Below, one piece after another: positions 1-11,869 of a stretch of 64,000 nt of DNA. The notes under the pieces were generated by a model. It was given only the letters and a program-made list of their open reading frames with translations, made no database searches and was not told the origin of the DNA. Where the stretch lies: positions 502,175,001 to 502,239,000 of the forward strand of contig CM057453.1 in assembly GCA_016271365.2 (NCBI GenBank), read 5' to 3'. Position numbers and translations under genes: made by a program. This stretch comes from Neoceratodus forsteri. Lineage: Eukaryota; Chordata; Ceratodontiformes; Ceratodontidae. Within the stretch, counting starts at the first letter, position 1, and each line of letters starts with the position of its first letter.

Positions 1-540
1 GCATCGAGGTATGTCTTGGACTCTTCAGCCCCAAAGTTCACCCCATTCTCCTATATCGCACCCATCCCACTGTATTTCCTAATGGAATGGGGTGCGCATA
101 AGGACCAAAGACCCCAACGAACTCCGTGACACTTGCCAGTGTCTGCAGGGTGGGGTGTACTAAAATGGTGTGGCCGTTATGGCTGACGACCCAAAGGCAC
201 ACCCCAATGCCTGTCACTCTCTGCAGGGTGGTGGTGGGGTAGGCTTCAGTTCAATACTTCACTGCCATTCTTATTATGCAGCTCTGTAACTTCTACACTA
301 CCACTGCCAATGCCAGCAAGCAAACATTCAGCATTGACAAATGCTTGTTTCTCTTCTTTTCTCTGACATCAACAAGAAATGGGCCATCAGAATACTGAAT
401 CTACAAATTTGTTTCTAAGTGCTGAAAAATAGACAGAACACATTTTTGTTAATACATACAATGGCTATTCTTTTATTTTGCTTATACGTGAGGGACCTTG
501 CATACTGAAGGAATATTTTTTTTTTTTATTTAGTTGTTTA
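1..540. other. Unassigned sequence, no gene recognised
   Basis: The first 280 bases are relatively GC-rich and contain a repeated phrase (TCTGCAGGGTGG at about 152 and 221). Frame 1 on the plus strand stays open from base 1 for about 43 codons, but no family is recognised. A coding exon entering from outside the window cannot be excluded. The rest is A/T-rich with T-runs. Confidence 0.4.
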
Positions 541-737
541 ACCAGGAATAGTACACTAAGCTGAAAGCTTTTTTTTTTACATGAGCAACCTGGGAGCACA
601 GAGAAGTTAAGTGACTTGCTCAGGGTCATACAGTATGCAAGTGGAAGCTGTGGGATTCAAATCCAGGTCTGCTCTGCTGGATGCCACCAGATTTGCAGCT
701 CAGAGCCTTAAACCACTGTGCTATACTGCCTCCCTAA
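541..737 (-). mobile_element. MIR/CORE-like tRNA-derived SINE
   Basis: The plus strand reads through the MIR-like phrase GAAGTTAAGTGACTTGCTCA, then GGGATTCAAATCCAGG (reverse complement of a tRNA B box) and ends in a degenerate tRNA A-box region (ACCACTGTGCTATACTGCCT). The tRNA head is therefore at the high-coordinate end and the SINE lies on the minus strand. The same core occurs in the two SINEs at 11.06 and 11.66 kb, which makes this an older, diverged member of that group. Family naming is by resemblance only. Confidence 0.75.
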
Positions 738-744
738 GAAGCAG

Positions 745-2690
745 TGCTGACACCATCCCGCACTTCTTGCCAGTGTTGTACAAAACTCTTTTGACCATTG
801 AACTTGCACTTTAAACTAGCAACATGCTCCAGCATTCCACGGAACTAGGGAGCTGTACTACATTTTTGGAGGGGGGGAGTCTCAGAGCAAGGAATGTTTA
901 ATGTGAATATTTCCTCACACAAATCGGAACAGGAGAAAACAATGTTATTTTGTCTGTGGACTGTTTCCCCACATGTTGATGGATGTTACGGAGGCCAGAC
1001 AGAGTGGTTGGTGTTCGCTAAACTCCCCCATCAGTCCAGCAGTGGACGAGTCCGGCAGTTTGGGTTTGATTAGGAAAGGTGTGTTTGAACTAATGGGAGT
1101 TCTGCGGGGGGGGGCTCGTGGTCAGGCTGTGCACTGGTGTTGCTGCTGCTGACTGAGCTGTGCGTGCGATACAAAATGTGTCAGCTGCCGGGCACAGGCT
1201 GCAGGGCACTGATCTTTCTGAATGAATATCATAAGAGGCAGGCAGATGCAGGCAGCAGATAAAGTCATAACAACAGTTCCAATTATAGAGGGGAGGCACA
1301 AGCGAGTGACACGGGGATTTATTTAAAAGAACAGATGAAGGACCAGACCTGTCAAGGACTGAAGAAGAAGCCCACATTAAATATGTGAGAAAATATTTTA
1401 AGAGTTGTATTGAATTAATTTGTACAGGTTAAGTACCGTGGCTGCGCTCTGCAATTTTTTTTTTTTTGGGGGGGGGTGCTACTTCACAGTCTTGCACCAG
1501 GGCCCAGTAAATCCTAGTGTTGGCACCGTCTGTGCCAGGGCATTGCTCAGGACTGTAGTGCTGGCTGGGAGGTCAAGTAAGACAGCCAGGGAAGTTGAGT
1601 CCTGCCATCTCACCACAAGGGTGTTCTGGAAGTTAAAAAATAAATTGTGTTGATAAATTTGCCCAGGTCCCCCTTCATGGTCCTGTTTGAAAGAAATGAG
1701 CAATGTGATTTACCTGTCCCTGCTCCCAAGTGGCAGCAGTAAAGGCTGCATCAGACCTCAGAATAAATAAGAACCTTCTTGACTCCAACTTAATTGTGGA
1801 AATTGGATTTGTTAAAAGAAAGACTTTGTTGGTGCCCTACAGACACCCCCCACCATAGCCTATAGCGTGAACTAAGGATATCTTTTTGTAATAGAGTTGC
1901 CACCAAACTATTTACTGACTGATAGTGTGTGGCCTCTGAAATTGGTGTATCATTTTAACTTATGCTTTCAATTGTTCCCATGTTGTGGCATCTTGCAAGC
2001 CCGCCTTGTCTCCCTCCCTAGGGATTCCCCTGGAAACAAGCCTCTGCTCAGTGCGAGGAAGGAAGGAAGGAAGTAAGGAAGTAAGTAAGTGTCGTGACAG
2101 CTGGTTGCTATAACCATAACATCCTGAAGGTATCACTATTGCATTATGGTCATGTCCACATCAGGGGCCCAGTACACAGGCACAAAGGATGGAGGTGAAA
2201 AGCAAATGAAGGGCATAGTTGAAGGGAGAAGAAGAGTCCCCCTTGTGAAAATACCATAAGCTAGTGGGTACCCTGCAAATGGGGCTTGCACCTATTAACT
2301 TCCTGGTCACAGCAGAGTGCATGGTGCTATGTCATGCTGCAAGTCCATGGATATAGGAGGTGGTGCTGCCTTTAAGTGTTCACCCCACCCACCCACTCCC
2401 ACCTTATCTTATTGCTCACTTCTGGGCTCATTGCAGAGTGATGTTGTGTGGCCCATTGTAACACCCTAGTAGTCTATTGGCCACCTACCATCACCACATG
2501 TGGTCAGCACTACCTAAAGTCCAGTGGATCCCCCTACCTAGCTTTGGTCTGATGGCAATTCAGTTTGACTGCTGTGTGCACCACCTAACTCATCTCCAGC
2601 TGCCACACTAGTTCTCTATGCGGGTATTATGACATTCTAGTTCTACAGGCAGGAAGTGCTCCAAAACTCTGCAACTGAGTCTGCAAGGGT
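745..2690. other. Intergenic or intronic DNA without recognised gene
   Basis: No coding exon is recognised. The stretch holds homopolymer T and G runs near 1450-1480, a short GGAA/GTAA microsatellite at about 2060-2090 and otherwise unique-looking sequence. Short ORFs on both strands have no domain signature. Confidence 0.4.
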
Positions 2691-2699
2691 CACCACACT

Positions 2700-3300
2700 T
2701 TGTGCATAGCAAACCCCAACCCACCATCCATGCACAGTCACAGTGTATTTAGTAACCATATTGGGACGGTCTGTGAGCCTGTGTCATGCATGACAACCAC
2801 TGCCCCGGTCCACACACAGTCACACTGTGTTTATCAACCATGCTAGGGAGGCCTATGACCCTGTGTTGTGCATGACAACCACTGCCCCTGTCTACACTCA
2901 GTTGCACTGTGTTTATTAACCATGCTAGGGAGGCCTATGACCCTGTGTTGTGCATGACAACCACTGCCCCTGTCCACACACAGTCACACTGTCTTTATCA
3001 ACCATGCAAGAAAGGCCTGTGACCTTGTGTTGTGCATGGCTACCACGGCCCCTGTCCGCACACAGTCGTACTGTGTTTATCAACCATGCTAGGGAGGCCT
3101 GTGACCTTGTGTTGTGCATGGCTACCACCACTCCTGCTCACATATAGTTGCAATGTATTTAGCAACCATGCTGGGAAGGTCTGTGACCTTGTGTTATGCA
3201 TGGCAATCACTACCCCATCCACGCACACTTGCAATGTATTAATTTAGCAGCAATGCTGGGAAGGCCTGTGCCCTTGTGTTGCGCATGGCTCAACAGTGCT
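2700..3300. repeat. 82-bp minisatellite, about seven copies
   Basis: The phrase GCATGACAACCACTGCCCC and its variants recur at about 2788, 2870, 2952, 3034, 3116, 3199 and 3283, a spacing of 82-84 bases. The central copies are the most alike and both edges are diverged, as expected for unequal-exchange expansion. Overlapping ORFs of 60-70 codons on both strands are by-products of the repetition. Confidence 0.9.
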
Positions 3301-3450
3301 AAAAGTCACGATTGTTGTAGTGATAGTACATGGTGCCTATAAATAGGGCCCAGGGGTTGGTAAAGCCTTGGCTATGCCTCAAATAATTACAGCTCTTTTA
3401 CTGCAGAATGATCATCCAAATGCAGTTTCTAATAGTGGATCATTGTTCAT

Positions 3451-3925
3451 TGTTGTGGGGGGTATTGCATGGAAGGGAGAAGGAGGGAAGCTACAGTGGG
3501 AGGACTGAGGGAGGGTTCTTGTTGCTTGGTGCAAACACCATTAGAGGGACTCTGAGACATGTGACTGCAGGTAGCCAATAGGGCTCCAGTAGTTTCTGAA
3601 TAAAAAGTGTTGTAGTCAGTCTTTGGCCTTACAGGGGGAAGAGCGGCAGGAGTGGAGCAGAGCGCCAAGACAGATCAATCAGATAAGTGTTTTTTTTCTG
3701 TTTGTTTTTTTTTTGTGTTATAAGCGGGGCTTAAACCAACTAAAAAAGTACAAAAAAAACCTAATGTGAGTATAAAGCTTGTTGTGGGGGTATTGCACAG
3801 AAGGGAGGAGGGGGAAGCTACTGTGGGAGGACTGAGAGGGGGTTCATGTTGTTTGGCACGAACGCCATTGTAGAGGACCTGAGACAGTTGGCTGCAGGAA
3901 GCCAACTGGGCTCCTGTAGTTCTTG
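3451..3925. repeat. Two diverged direct repeats of about 150 bp
   Basis: Bases 3451-3600 and 3781-3925 share a GTGGGAGGACTGAG core and matching flanks, spaced about 330 bases apart, with a T-rich stretch between them. It may be part of a longer repeat element; no coding content is seen. Confidence 0.7.
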
Positions 3926-4420
3926 TTTAACACCTACAATCCCGAGCGACCCCTCATGTGAGCAACCCTGCAGCATGAATGCCACAAAGCAGAGGTGTGG
4001 CGTCTAAGACTAAGTGGCATCTGGGGGCATCAACAGGCCATCCACAGGAACGACTGCAGGCCACAGGCCATGCTGGTCAGTGCACAGAAGGTAAGTACAC
4101 TACAGGGAAAGAGAAGCAGGGTATAGGAGTTCATAGCTAGGGCCTACATACTGTACTACTAACTAACAAGATAAGGGAACAACAAACCCCTAGCTACGGC
4201 CAGCCTTGTTTAACAATACCCAGGGTGAAAGTATAACCAAAAATATATACAGGAAGGTAACAAAACCCTAAGGAAAAGCCAATCTCTTACTAACCAGCAG
4301 GAGATGGAGACTGCAGCAAAACCCCATCTAGGGTCAACCTAATTTTGAAATACGGACCGGGAACAGCAGAGACACATAGCTAAGCTGGTATAGTAGAGGA
4401 CGACGAAGCAGAAGAAGAAG
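3926..4420. other. Unassigned stretch
   Basis: No ORF, RNA gene or known repeat is recognised between the direct repeats and the SINE that follows. Confidence 0.35.
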
Positions 4421-4866
4421 AATCAGCATTTATATAGCACTTTTCATACACAGTGTATCCCAAAGTGCTTTACAAGCAATGCTAGACTGGTAGTGAAGTG
4501 ACTGAATGTGTAGTAGCAGCCATATCACACATCAGCAGCCACGCACAGCCTGGACAATTGCATGAACTGGTTTATGGGAAGGGGAATGCTGGCCAGGACA
4601 TCAGGAATGTGCCCCTACTCTTTGCAAAGAGTGTCCTGGGTTCTTTTACTTCCACCTGGACACCCATCAGGATGAGTAGGAGGGACCTCGGTTTAACGTC
4701 TTATCCAAAGGACAGCACAGCACACCCCAGCAGTACAGTACCCCCCTAATACTACACTCAGATGCCAGCGATTTAGGTGCAAGTCCAATCCTGGTGTGGG
4801 ACAAGAACCCTCAACCTTCTGGTCCAGAGCTGGATGTGCTACCAACTGAGCCATGCTGACACCTGA
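4420..4866 (-). mobile_element. tRNA-derived SINE, full length
   Basis: Read on the minus strand, the element opens with a tRNA-like head: an A box resembling TGGCTCAGTTGG and a B box resembling GGGTTCTTGTCCC, at about 4866-4780. It ends in a (TTC)n tail, seen on the plus strand as AGAAGAAGAAGAA at 4408-4421. The tail-proximal part contains the widespread phrase about a TTTATATAGCACTTT block and an AAAGTGCTTTACA block. It abuts the 5' side of the CR1 element. The exact SINE family is not named. Confidence 0.75.
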
Positions 4867-5600
4867 CTGATGAGGATGTGGGGGTTGAGGAGCTGGTATG
4901 GGCAGCAGGACAGCTGGGATGCATGGAGGTGGAGAGAAGTGAGAAGTTACAGTGGCCAGGATGGAGAAGGGAGGGTGGTCAGTTGTAATGGATGTGGGGC
5001 CGCAGTCTGTCTGGGGACAGTGCGGAAAGCAGGGACTGTCCAGTTTGCAGGAACCTAGAGCATCACAGGGCAGATATAAGGTAGCTAAGATGGGAGTTGG
5101 AAAGAGGGGGGTAGAGGCAGAGGGAGGAACAGTGGCTGAAAGGGCAGGTGAGCGCCATCCAGGTGCACTTAAAAGGCAGGCACAGGTTGGAAGTAGGGAG
5201 CATACCACAGTGTCCAGGGGCATCTCCTCCTCAAGGACACTGTGGAACCAGAGGGAAGGAATGGCAGATGGTAAGGGGAAAGGTTAAGTGGGTACGGGGA
5301 TAAGAGCAGGAGGGAAGGAGAAATAAATGAGGTGGGAGAACAGAGGTAGGTTCTGATGCAGAGGTGCCCTCATTGAATAGGTATACAATACTGGACAGTT
5401 TAGAACGGGGGGGCAGGTGGGGGAGTAGAGGATCGAGGAAACACAGAACCAAAGGATGGTGGCAAAGTGGGGAGAGTGGTGTGTAGCTTGGGGGCAAGGA
5501 GGGAAAAGTAGTCAGGGTGGAGCAAAGGATGGGGGAGGGTAGAGTTGGGGGATAGAATAGGGAGGGTAGAGTGGTAGCATAGAAAGTTAACCAGGGAGGG

Positions 5601-6405
5601 ATGAGAACAAGGGAGTTTGGAGAAGCAGTAGGAGGGGATAGAAATGTTACAGATGGGAATACTTCCAAAACACACACAGAGCAGTTGAAGGGGGAAGAGG
5701 CTGGTTTACTAGGAATGGATAGGAGGTTGAAGAACAGGTGTGCAGGTGACAGAAAGGTGGTTATCATTGGGGATTCCATAATTAAAAGTATCCACTGGGG
5801 AAGGAAAGGTGACCCACAGAATAGAGTAGTGGTAGTTTGCATACTGGGGATGGAGGTGAGGAAGGCAGAACCAAGAATTAGGGAAGTTGTAAGGGAGGTG
5901 GGTGGAAAGCCTAACTTGGTCATTCATCTGGGAACCAATAACTTGGCAGGGGAGGAGGTGGGGGTGGTGCAGAATGGATGTACCATGCTGCTTCGACAGC
6001 TATGTTGTCAAATTATGGCACAGTGACACATTGAGTGTTTTTCTGTGGGGGGCTTTGCCCCCCCCCACCCTCAACACAAGTGGCTTACCCCAGCACCCCC
6101 CCCACTTTTAGATACAAACTCTGAGTAGCAGTTTATTCATGGGGAAGGGGGCAAATGGCAAAATGGTGAACATTTGCCTTGAAGTGCATTACAGCGACAA
6201 CATCAAAGTTGTCGCTCTAATGGACTTCGTTGTGCAGGTTTTGTTATGCAGTCAGTATATGGTGCAGAACAGGTTCATTAAGTTAGCAAGGACCTGCAAG
6301 GAATCAGTAAGCTCTTTGGCCTTTTCAGAGCTAATTCCAGTCCCCGGAGCTAGCACAGTCAGAAAAAGGAGGATTGAGGAATTTAATGCTTGGCTGAGGA
6401 ACTAG
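5601..6405 (+). pseudogene. CR1 ORF1 remnant with SGNH esterase domain
   Basis: ORF1 of many CR1 elements ends in an SGNH-type esterase. Here the nucleophile block VVIIGDSII is at about 5760-5785 and the Asn block IHLGTNNLAGEEVG at about 5923-5964. The frame is then broken by a 234-bp insert and resumes at about 6260 with SELIPVPGAS and ends in IEEFNAWLR near 6400. The N-terminal half is not recognisable as protein. Insert removal would restore the domain order, so the break is secondary. No function is expected today. Confidence 0.85.
6025..6258. mobile_element. Small MITE-like insert in CR1 ORF1
   Basis: The CR1 esterase frame stops being readable after TATGGCACAG (6015-6024) and becomes readable again at TATGGTGCAG (about 6254-6263). 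The two 10-base flanks look like an aged target-site duplication. The insert carries C/G homopolymers and an internal palindrome (AGCGACAAC / GTTGTCGCT). No coding capacity. The superfamily is unclear because terminal inverted repeats are not convincing. Confidence 0.55.
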
Positions 6406-6710
6406 TGCAAGGTAGAAGGGTTCAATTGTATAGGGGGGTTAGGGAGGCAAGTGGTCAGACAAGGGGCTATATTTGGCAGATAGACTGCACCTTAATTGGT
6501 TGGATTGAACATACTCCGGGACAAGCTGGGGGAATACACAGAAAAAGATCTGAGCTTAAACTGCTAGGGGAAGGGGTGGGTCAGTGGTCACAAAACTTTG
6601 AGGCAGGGAGGTCTGTGGACCTCCCTCCCACCGCAGGCAGTAGCAATTGGGAGGGAGGGCAGGGGCGACCAAGATTGGGGGGATAAAGGAGGGAGTAGAG
6701 GGAATGAGCA

Positions 6711-8172
6711 AAGGAAAATGTACAGAGCCAAGGTGGAAGGTGGTGTCACTCAATGCTTGCAGTCTCAGTAACAAGATGGCAGACATGCAGTCCCTCTTAG
6801 CAGAAGGGAAGGTAGATGTAGCAGCAGTTACCAAAACCTGGGCTACAGCACACCATGACTGGGACATCTCGATCCCGGGGTGCAAGCTATACAGAAGGGA
6901 CAGAGTGTTAAGCAAAAGAGGGGGATGGCAGCTTACAACAGGTAGGGGAGAACTTGCACAAGGGAGGATAATGTACAGGGGAAGGTGGAAATGCTATGGA
7001 GTCGACTCCAGACCAATGGGGGAGGAAGGTCAGGTTGGGGTGGGCTACAGTCTGCCTAACCAGGAGGAAGAAAAAGACAGAGAACTATGTTCGCAGTTGC
7101 TGGAAGCAACAGGAAAAGAGAAGGTGGCAGTGAGAGGATGTTAATCTACCTAACATGGACTGGAGTGTACCGGCCACATCCTATGCCAAGAGTCAAGAAA
7201 TCCTGGATGCGATACAGGGAAGGTTCATGACCCAGGAAGTTATTGAATCCACCAGGAAGGGGAAATTCTTGATCTACTGCTCACTAATTGAGAGCACATA
7301 CATAAGATAATGGTCAAGGAACCACTGAGGGCTAGTGACCATAGCACAGTGTGGTTCAGTTTGGATATGGGTAGGGAAAGCATCTCCACCAAGACCAAAA
7401 CATTGGACTTCTGGAGAGAAGATTTTCAGAAAATGGGTGAGGTTCTAAGGTTGCACTTAGAGGGCATCAGAGTGGACATGGAGGTGGACCAAAATGGGCC
7501 ATAACCAGGGATGCAATACTGGCCACCAAAACAGATTGTGTTAAGCTTAGGGGGAAGAAATTGGGTGCCAAATCACCCATGTAGTTCAACTCTGTGGTTG
7601 CCAGGGTGGTAAGGGACAAGAGGGTGGCCTACAGGAGATACAGGAGGACTGCAAGCAAAGCAGATCAGAAAGAATACCTAAGGTTAACTAAAGTGGCAGG
7701 CAAAGTGGTGCAACAAGCTAAGGCACAGAAAGAACTGCCAATATTGGAAGGGATCAAGAAGACCTTTTTTTGCTACATAAGCAAGAAGAGGGACAATAAG
7801 GATGGTATAGTTAGGCTGAAGAAGGGGGATGATTGGGTAGAGGAAAAAGAGAGCAAGGTAGAGGTACTGGACAAGTACTTCTGTTCTGTCTTTACTAGGG
7901 AAAAAGAAGGTCCGGTGCCTCCTGGGGGGAGAAGGTGGTAGAGGGCACAGACATAGTAATAAAAGTGGATAGAGTGAAGGAGGGGCTGCTAGGGCTGAAA
8001 GCAGACAAGTTGCCAGGACCAGACAGTATACACCTGAGGGTACTAAAAGAGCTAGCAGAGGAGCTTGTGTGGTCGCTGGCAGATCTTGTCAATAGAGCCT
8101 TGGAGTCTTGTGGTGCCGCAGGACTGCAGAATGGCACATGTGGTGACTCTCCACAGGAGCAGACGCAGGGAT
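6711..8172 (+). pseudogene. CR1 ORF2, apurinic endonuclease and start of reverse transcriptase
   Basis: Endonuclease blocks are visible in order: LNACSLSNKMADMQSLL (about 6752-6800), AVTKTWATAHHDWDISIPG, the PPNQ-like EEEKDRELCSQLLEAT block at about 7065-7115 and ASDHSTVWF near 7333-7358, which holds the catalytic Asp-His. The RT begins at about 7975 with LKADKLPGPDSIHLRVLKE. Frame changes occur near 6930, 7140, 7280, 7500 and 8105. The RT is cut at about 8172 by a MITE and continues at 8860. Confidence 0.9.
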
Positions 8173-8181
8173 GATCCGGGG

Positions 8182-8851
8182 GGTTCCAGTCAGTAACATC
8201 GCGGAACAAAATAAAGTGGACAAAAATAAAGCAGCAAAAACAGTGTCAAAATCAATATTGGCAGAACAAAATGTAGCGTGCCAGAACAATGCAGGCCACA
8301 CGACACGGACATAGCAAACAAAGTCCACCGCATAGAGGCACTGCACTGGAACACACAGCAGCAGGCACCCATGCACAGGAACAGAACAGGGGTGCAGGGA
8401 GATGGAACAGGGCAGGATGCAACCACCACTGGGGAAGCAGACTACTGGACGCCTACCCTGGTAATCTAATGGCACAGGCACCCACATGGTGGGGTATCCC
8501 CACCCAGAATGCTGAGTGATGGGGAATGTGCATGGGGTAACCACTGGAAGACAGGAGGACCATGGTCACCATGTGGATGGCCATGTATAATGCAAGGGGC
8601 CAGGAAAACAAGCCAGCATGTCCCCAGCAACACACAGGACAGGAGAGATGGCATGCTGGCTTGTGCTCCTGGTCCCTGTGGTTCCAGTGCAGTGTCTCCA
8701 TGCGGTGGACATTGTTTGTTGTCTGTGTGTCATGTGACCTGCATTGTTCTGGCGTGCTACATTTTGTTCTGCCAATATTGATGGTGACACTGTTTTTGCC
8801 GCTTTATTTTTGTCCACTTTATTTTGTTCCACGATATTACTGACTGGAACC
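8182..8851. mobile_element. 670-bp MITE with ~170-bp terminal inverted repeats
   Basis: The left arm (8182-8351) begins GGTTCCAGTCAGTAA and the right arm (about 8682-8851) ends with its reverse complement. The arms stay alignable through the GGAACAAAATAAAG and CACTGCACTGGAAC blocks. Flanks are GATCCGGGG (8173-8181) and GATCTGGGG (8852-8860), a 9-base (or 8-base) target duplication that sits exactly inside the CR1 phrase for Asp-Pro-Gly-Asn-Tyr-Arg. The duplication length fits hAT or Mutator-like elements; the long TIRs lean to Mutator. No transposase is present. Confidence 0.85.
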
Positions 8852-8859
8852 GATCTGGG

Positions 8860-8937
8860 GAACTATAGGCTGGTCAGTCTGACCGCCGTGTGCAAACTCA
8901 TGGAGGCCATACTTAAGGAGAGGCTGAAAATTAGTTT
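8860..8937 (+). pseudogene. CR1 reverse transcriptase fragment
   Basis: Encodes NYRLVSLTAVCKLMEAILKE, the standard CR1 RT block following the DPGNYR motif. It links the MITE insertion to the Penelope insertion and proves that both interrupted the same CR1 copy. Confidence 0.9.
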
Positions 8938-9422
8938 TGCTGCTGTATTGGTCCTTGTGACAGAAGATCCAGAAAAAAAAAGAGATAATTTGATATCCTT
9001 TATTGGACCAACATAGATGTTACAAAAAAAAAATAGGAGCTTGAGCTTTCGAATTACGTAGAATTCTTCATCAGAAAAATAACAGTTGGTTTGAAAGAGC
9101 ATGCTTTCATAAAAGTCCAGATCATGCATAAAAAACATAAAATATTGTTAAAATCTCATTGGCTTAAACTGCCTTTTAAAAATCAACATGGATGGAACAA
9201 CAGAGTACCATCACAGCAAAGGTATGTGAAGCTCAAATGTTCTTAATTGATGAGTTTCTTCTCTGAGAAAAGCCATGAAACATACAGGTGAAATATGCTG
9301 AAGAAATACACAGTACATAATGCTAAAAGCATCCTAAATAAGAAAATATCTTTGTGTTAGGCAAAACTGTGGGTTTAAACATGTCCTAGTGTAAAAAACC
9401 TTTATTGGGCAGGGACACTCTT

Positions 9423-10151
9423 CCAGAGAATATGACAGAGTGGTAGAATGTGCAACACAGGTAGCAAGGGAACAACTACATCAGTATAAAGAAAGGACTA
9501 CCACCAACAGAATACCCCTAGTAGTCACGTATCATCCTCACCTTGAGCAGCTACGTAAAATTATTAAGGATCTCCAACTGATATTCAGTGAGGATGAGAC
9601 CCTAAAATGCATTTTTACAAGAACTACCACTCTTGTCTTTTAAGCATCCACCTAATTTAACCAACCTGATTGTTAGGAGTGAACTTGCAGCAGAACAAAA
9701 CAACACAACACAGAATGGTACAAGACCCTGCGGTCTCACCAGATGTAAGACCTGCGAGCACATTTCTACCTCCGATTGCATCAATACTCCACAAAACAGA
9801 CAATTCCAGATACAGGGGAATTATACATGTGTTTCTTGGAATATTGTTTATTTCATTCAGTGCAAGAGATGTCCACAAACAGGGTACATGGGAGAGACAG
9901 AACAACCTCTCTGCACCCGAATGATCTCACACAGACATACAATTAAAATGAAGATGACTGAAAAAACAGTGGGATAACACTTCTCTCAGTCTGATCACTC
10001 CATCTCAGATATGTCGGTCCTGGTTTTGAAAGGACATTTCAAAAATTCACAACAGAGACGGGCTTTCAAGATTAAGCTCATTTTACTTCTCAATATGGTG
10101 GGAGATGGTACGAACATTGATTTAGGTTTTATGTCACATTACACAACTTAA
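9423..10151 (+). pseudogene. Penelope-like protein C-terminus: linker and GIY-YIG endonuclease
   Basis: Only the C-terminal third of the protein is present; no reverse transcriptase core is seen. The order is RIPLVVTYHPHLEQLRKI (about 9500-9555), the HPPNLTNLIVRSEL block (9645-9686), a zinc-like CGLTRCKTCEHI cluster (about 9730-9766) and a GIY-YIG nuclease with NIVYFIQC then TGYMGETEQPL (about 9840-9912). The SDHSISDMSVLVLKG block follows near 9990-10035 and GFMSHYTT ends at about 10150. One-base frameshifts occur near 9620 and 9965. In active elements this nuclease primes target-site reverse transcription. Confidence 0.88.
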
Positions 10152-11056
10152 ACTTTCACCTACTTCAGGAACAATGAATGGACGTATTATGGTAGTACAC
10201 TGTTTTTGTTGTATGTTTTAATACTAAATGGATATAAAATCCCCTTTAGTTGGTTATCATTATGTTGGTTTCACCCACGAAAAAAAATTAGGGTGTGGGG
10301 TGAGTTGGTGCTACAGGGTAAAGCTTATGTATGAATACATTTTCATACATGGACATTTTAGGTACAGTAGCTAATTTACTAGGCAGTCGCTGTTTGTGCC
10401 TGTTTCTTTTATGTGTACAAACTCTTGGCATCTAGTACATGACACAATGGGGTTAAGTTATGTGATGACTACTTGTTCACTTACAAAATGGTTATATGAT
10501 TCTGTTTGACAAGTTATCAATACATTGGTGTTCCCCCCAGGGGGGATTAGATTCACGTTGGTTTTGTTTCAGAATTCTAGGACTGTTACCATATATACAG
10601 CAGTTTGATTATATACTGACACATTATAAAACAATGAACATATTAGGATACTGGATGTCAAATTACTAGGGACTCTTTGTTAAGTTTGATTTTAATAATA
10701 CATTAATACATGGGGGGTGATTTCCTCAGTTTTTGATTTGGATTGATAGAATTGTTGTTTAATAGTACAGAATATTAGGTACATAAAGACACATGTTAAT
10801 ACATGGACATATTAGGATAACAACATCTCAATTATAAAGGGGTCTGGGTTAGGTTTGGGTGTTGAATGTGCAGAAACTCTAATCGCTTGTTACAGAGTTA
10901 TAGACAGATCATGTTTAAACAGTATAAGTTTAAATATTCATGAATAATATTGACTTGTTGTACATTGTTTTTAAGTCTGACGTATTTGATTAGTATTTAC
11001 ACTGTATTAATATGGGAAACAGCTTGTTAATGCTTAATTTAATTTAATTGAATTCA
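10152..11056. other. A/T-rich 3' region of the Penelope element
   Basis: No coding sequence. Related phrases TACATGGACATTTTAGG, ATGAACATATTAGGATAC and TACATGGACATATTAGGATA at about 10349, 10633 and 10799 suggest old internal repetition. It lies between the coding remnant and a SINE and belongs to the Penelope insertion. Confidence 0.5.
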
Positions 11057-11245
11057 GGGCTGGTAGTGTAGCCTAGAGGTTAGAGTAATGAGCTGTGAAT
11101 GAGCTGGGTACATCCAGCAGACAGACCTGGGTTTGATTCTCACAACCTCCACTTGCATACTTGTGACTCTGAACAAGTCACTTAACCTCCCTGTTGCCCC
11201 TGAAAACAGCACCTGTATCTAGTGGGCCTTACCTGGTTAACAAAA
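11057..11245 (+). mobile_element. tRNA-derived SINE (CORE/MIR-like), plus strand
   Basis: Begins GGGCTGGTAGTGTAGCCTAG with an A box TAGCCTAGAGGTTA, a B box GGGTTTGATTCTC, then the CAAGTCACTTAACCTCC core and the GCCTTACCTGGTTAAC tail. It is about 190 bp and lies inside the Penelope element, so it inserted later. It is closely similar to the copy at 11660. Confidence 0.9.
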
Positions 11246-11659
11246 AAATTTACACTGGGACAGGTTGTCTTTACATCCACATTTTTGCCTAACACAGATA
11301 TTTTCTTATTTAGAAGACTTTTAGCATTATGTACTGTGTATGTCTTCAGCTTATTTCCTCCACGTGTTTCTTTGCTTTTCTCAGGGAAGAAACTCATCAA
11401 TTAAGTACATTTGACCTTGACATACCTTTCTTGTCATGGTACTCTGTTGTTCTATTTATGCTGATATTTAAAAAGCAGTTTAAGCCAATGAGATTTTAAC
11501 AATTTTCTATGTTTTTTATGCATGATCTGGACTTTAAGAAAGCGTGCTCTTTCAAACTAACTGTTATTTTTCTGATGAAGAATTCTATGTAATTTGAAAG
11601 CTCAAGCTCCTATTTTCTTTTGTAACATCTATGTTGGTCCAATAAAAGGCATCAAATCT

Positions 11660-11869
11660 GGGCTGGCAGAATAGCCTAGAGGTTAGAATAATGAGCTGTC
11701 AATGAGCTTGGTACATCCAGCAGATCTGGGTTTGATTCCTGCAACCTCTACTTGCATACTGTGTGACTCTGAACAGATCACTTAACCACCCCAGTACTCC
11801 TAGGTGACCCCTGAAAACAGGCACTTTTGCCGAGTGGGCCTTACCTGGTTACCAAAATAAATCCTCTCT
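11660..11869 (+). mobile_element. tRNA-derived SINE, second copy
   Basis: Begins GGGCTGGCAGAATAGCCTAG and follows the neighbour at 11.06 kb throughout, ending GCCTTACCTGGTTACCAAAA. It splits the right terminal repeat of the Penelope element: ATCAAAT precedes it, and the rest of the terminal repeat (TCTTTTTTTTCTGGATCTT) follows it. Confidence 0.9.

Noticed and set aside
2925..3247. Paired open frames on both strands in the 82-bp minisatellite
   Set aside because: Repeat-driven; both strands are open and the residues repeat with the unit.
4780..4866. A functional tRNA gene
   Set aside because: A and B boxes are degenerate, the cloverleaf cannot be completed and the sequence continues into a SINE body.
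4693..5923. Minus-strand frames of 176 and 230 codons, Pro/Ser/Leu-rich
   Set aside because: They are antisense to the purine-rich 5' part and ORF1 of the plus-strand CR1; composition alone keeps them open.
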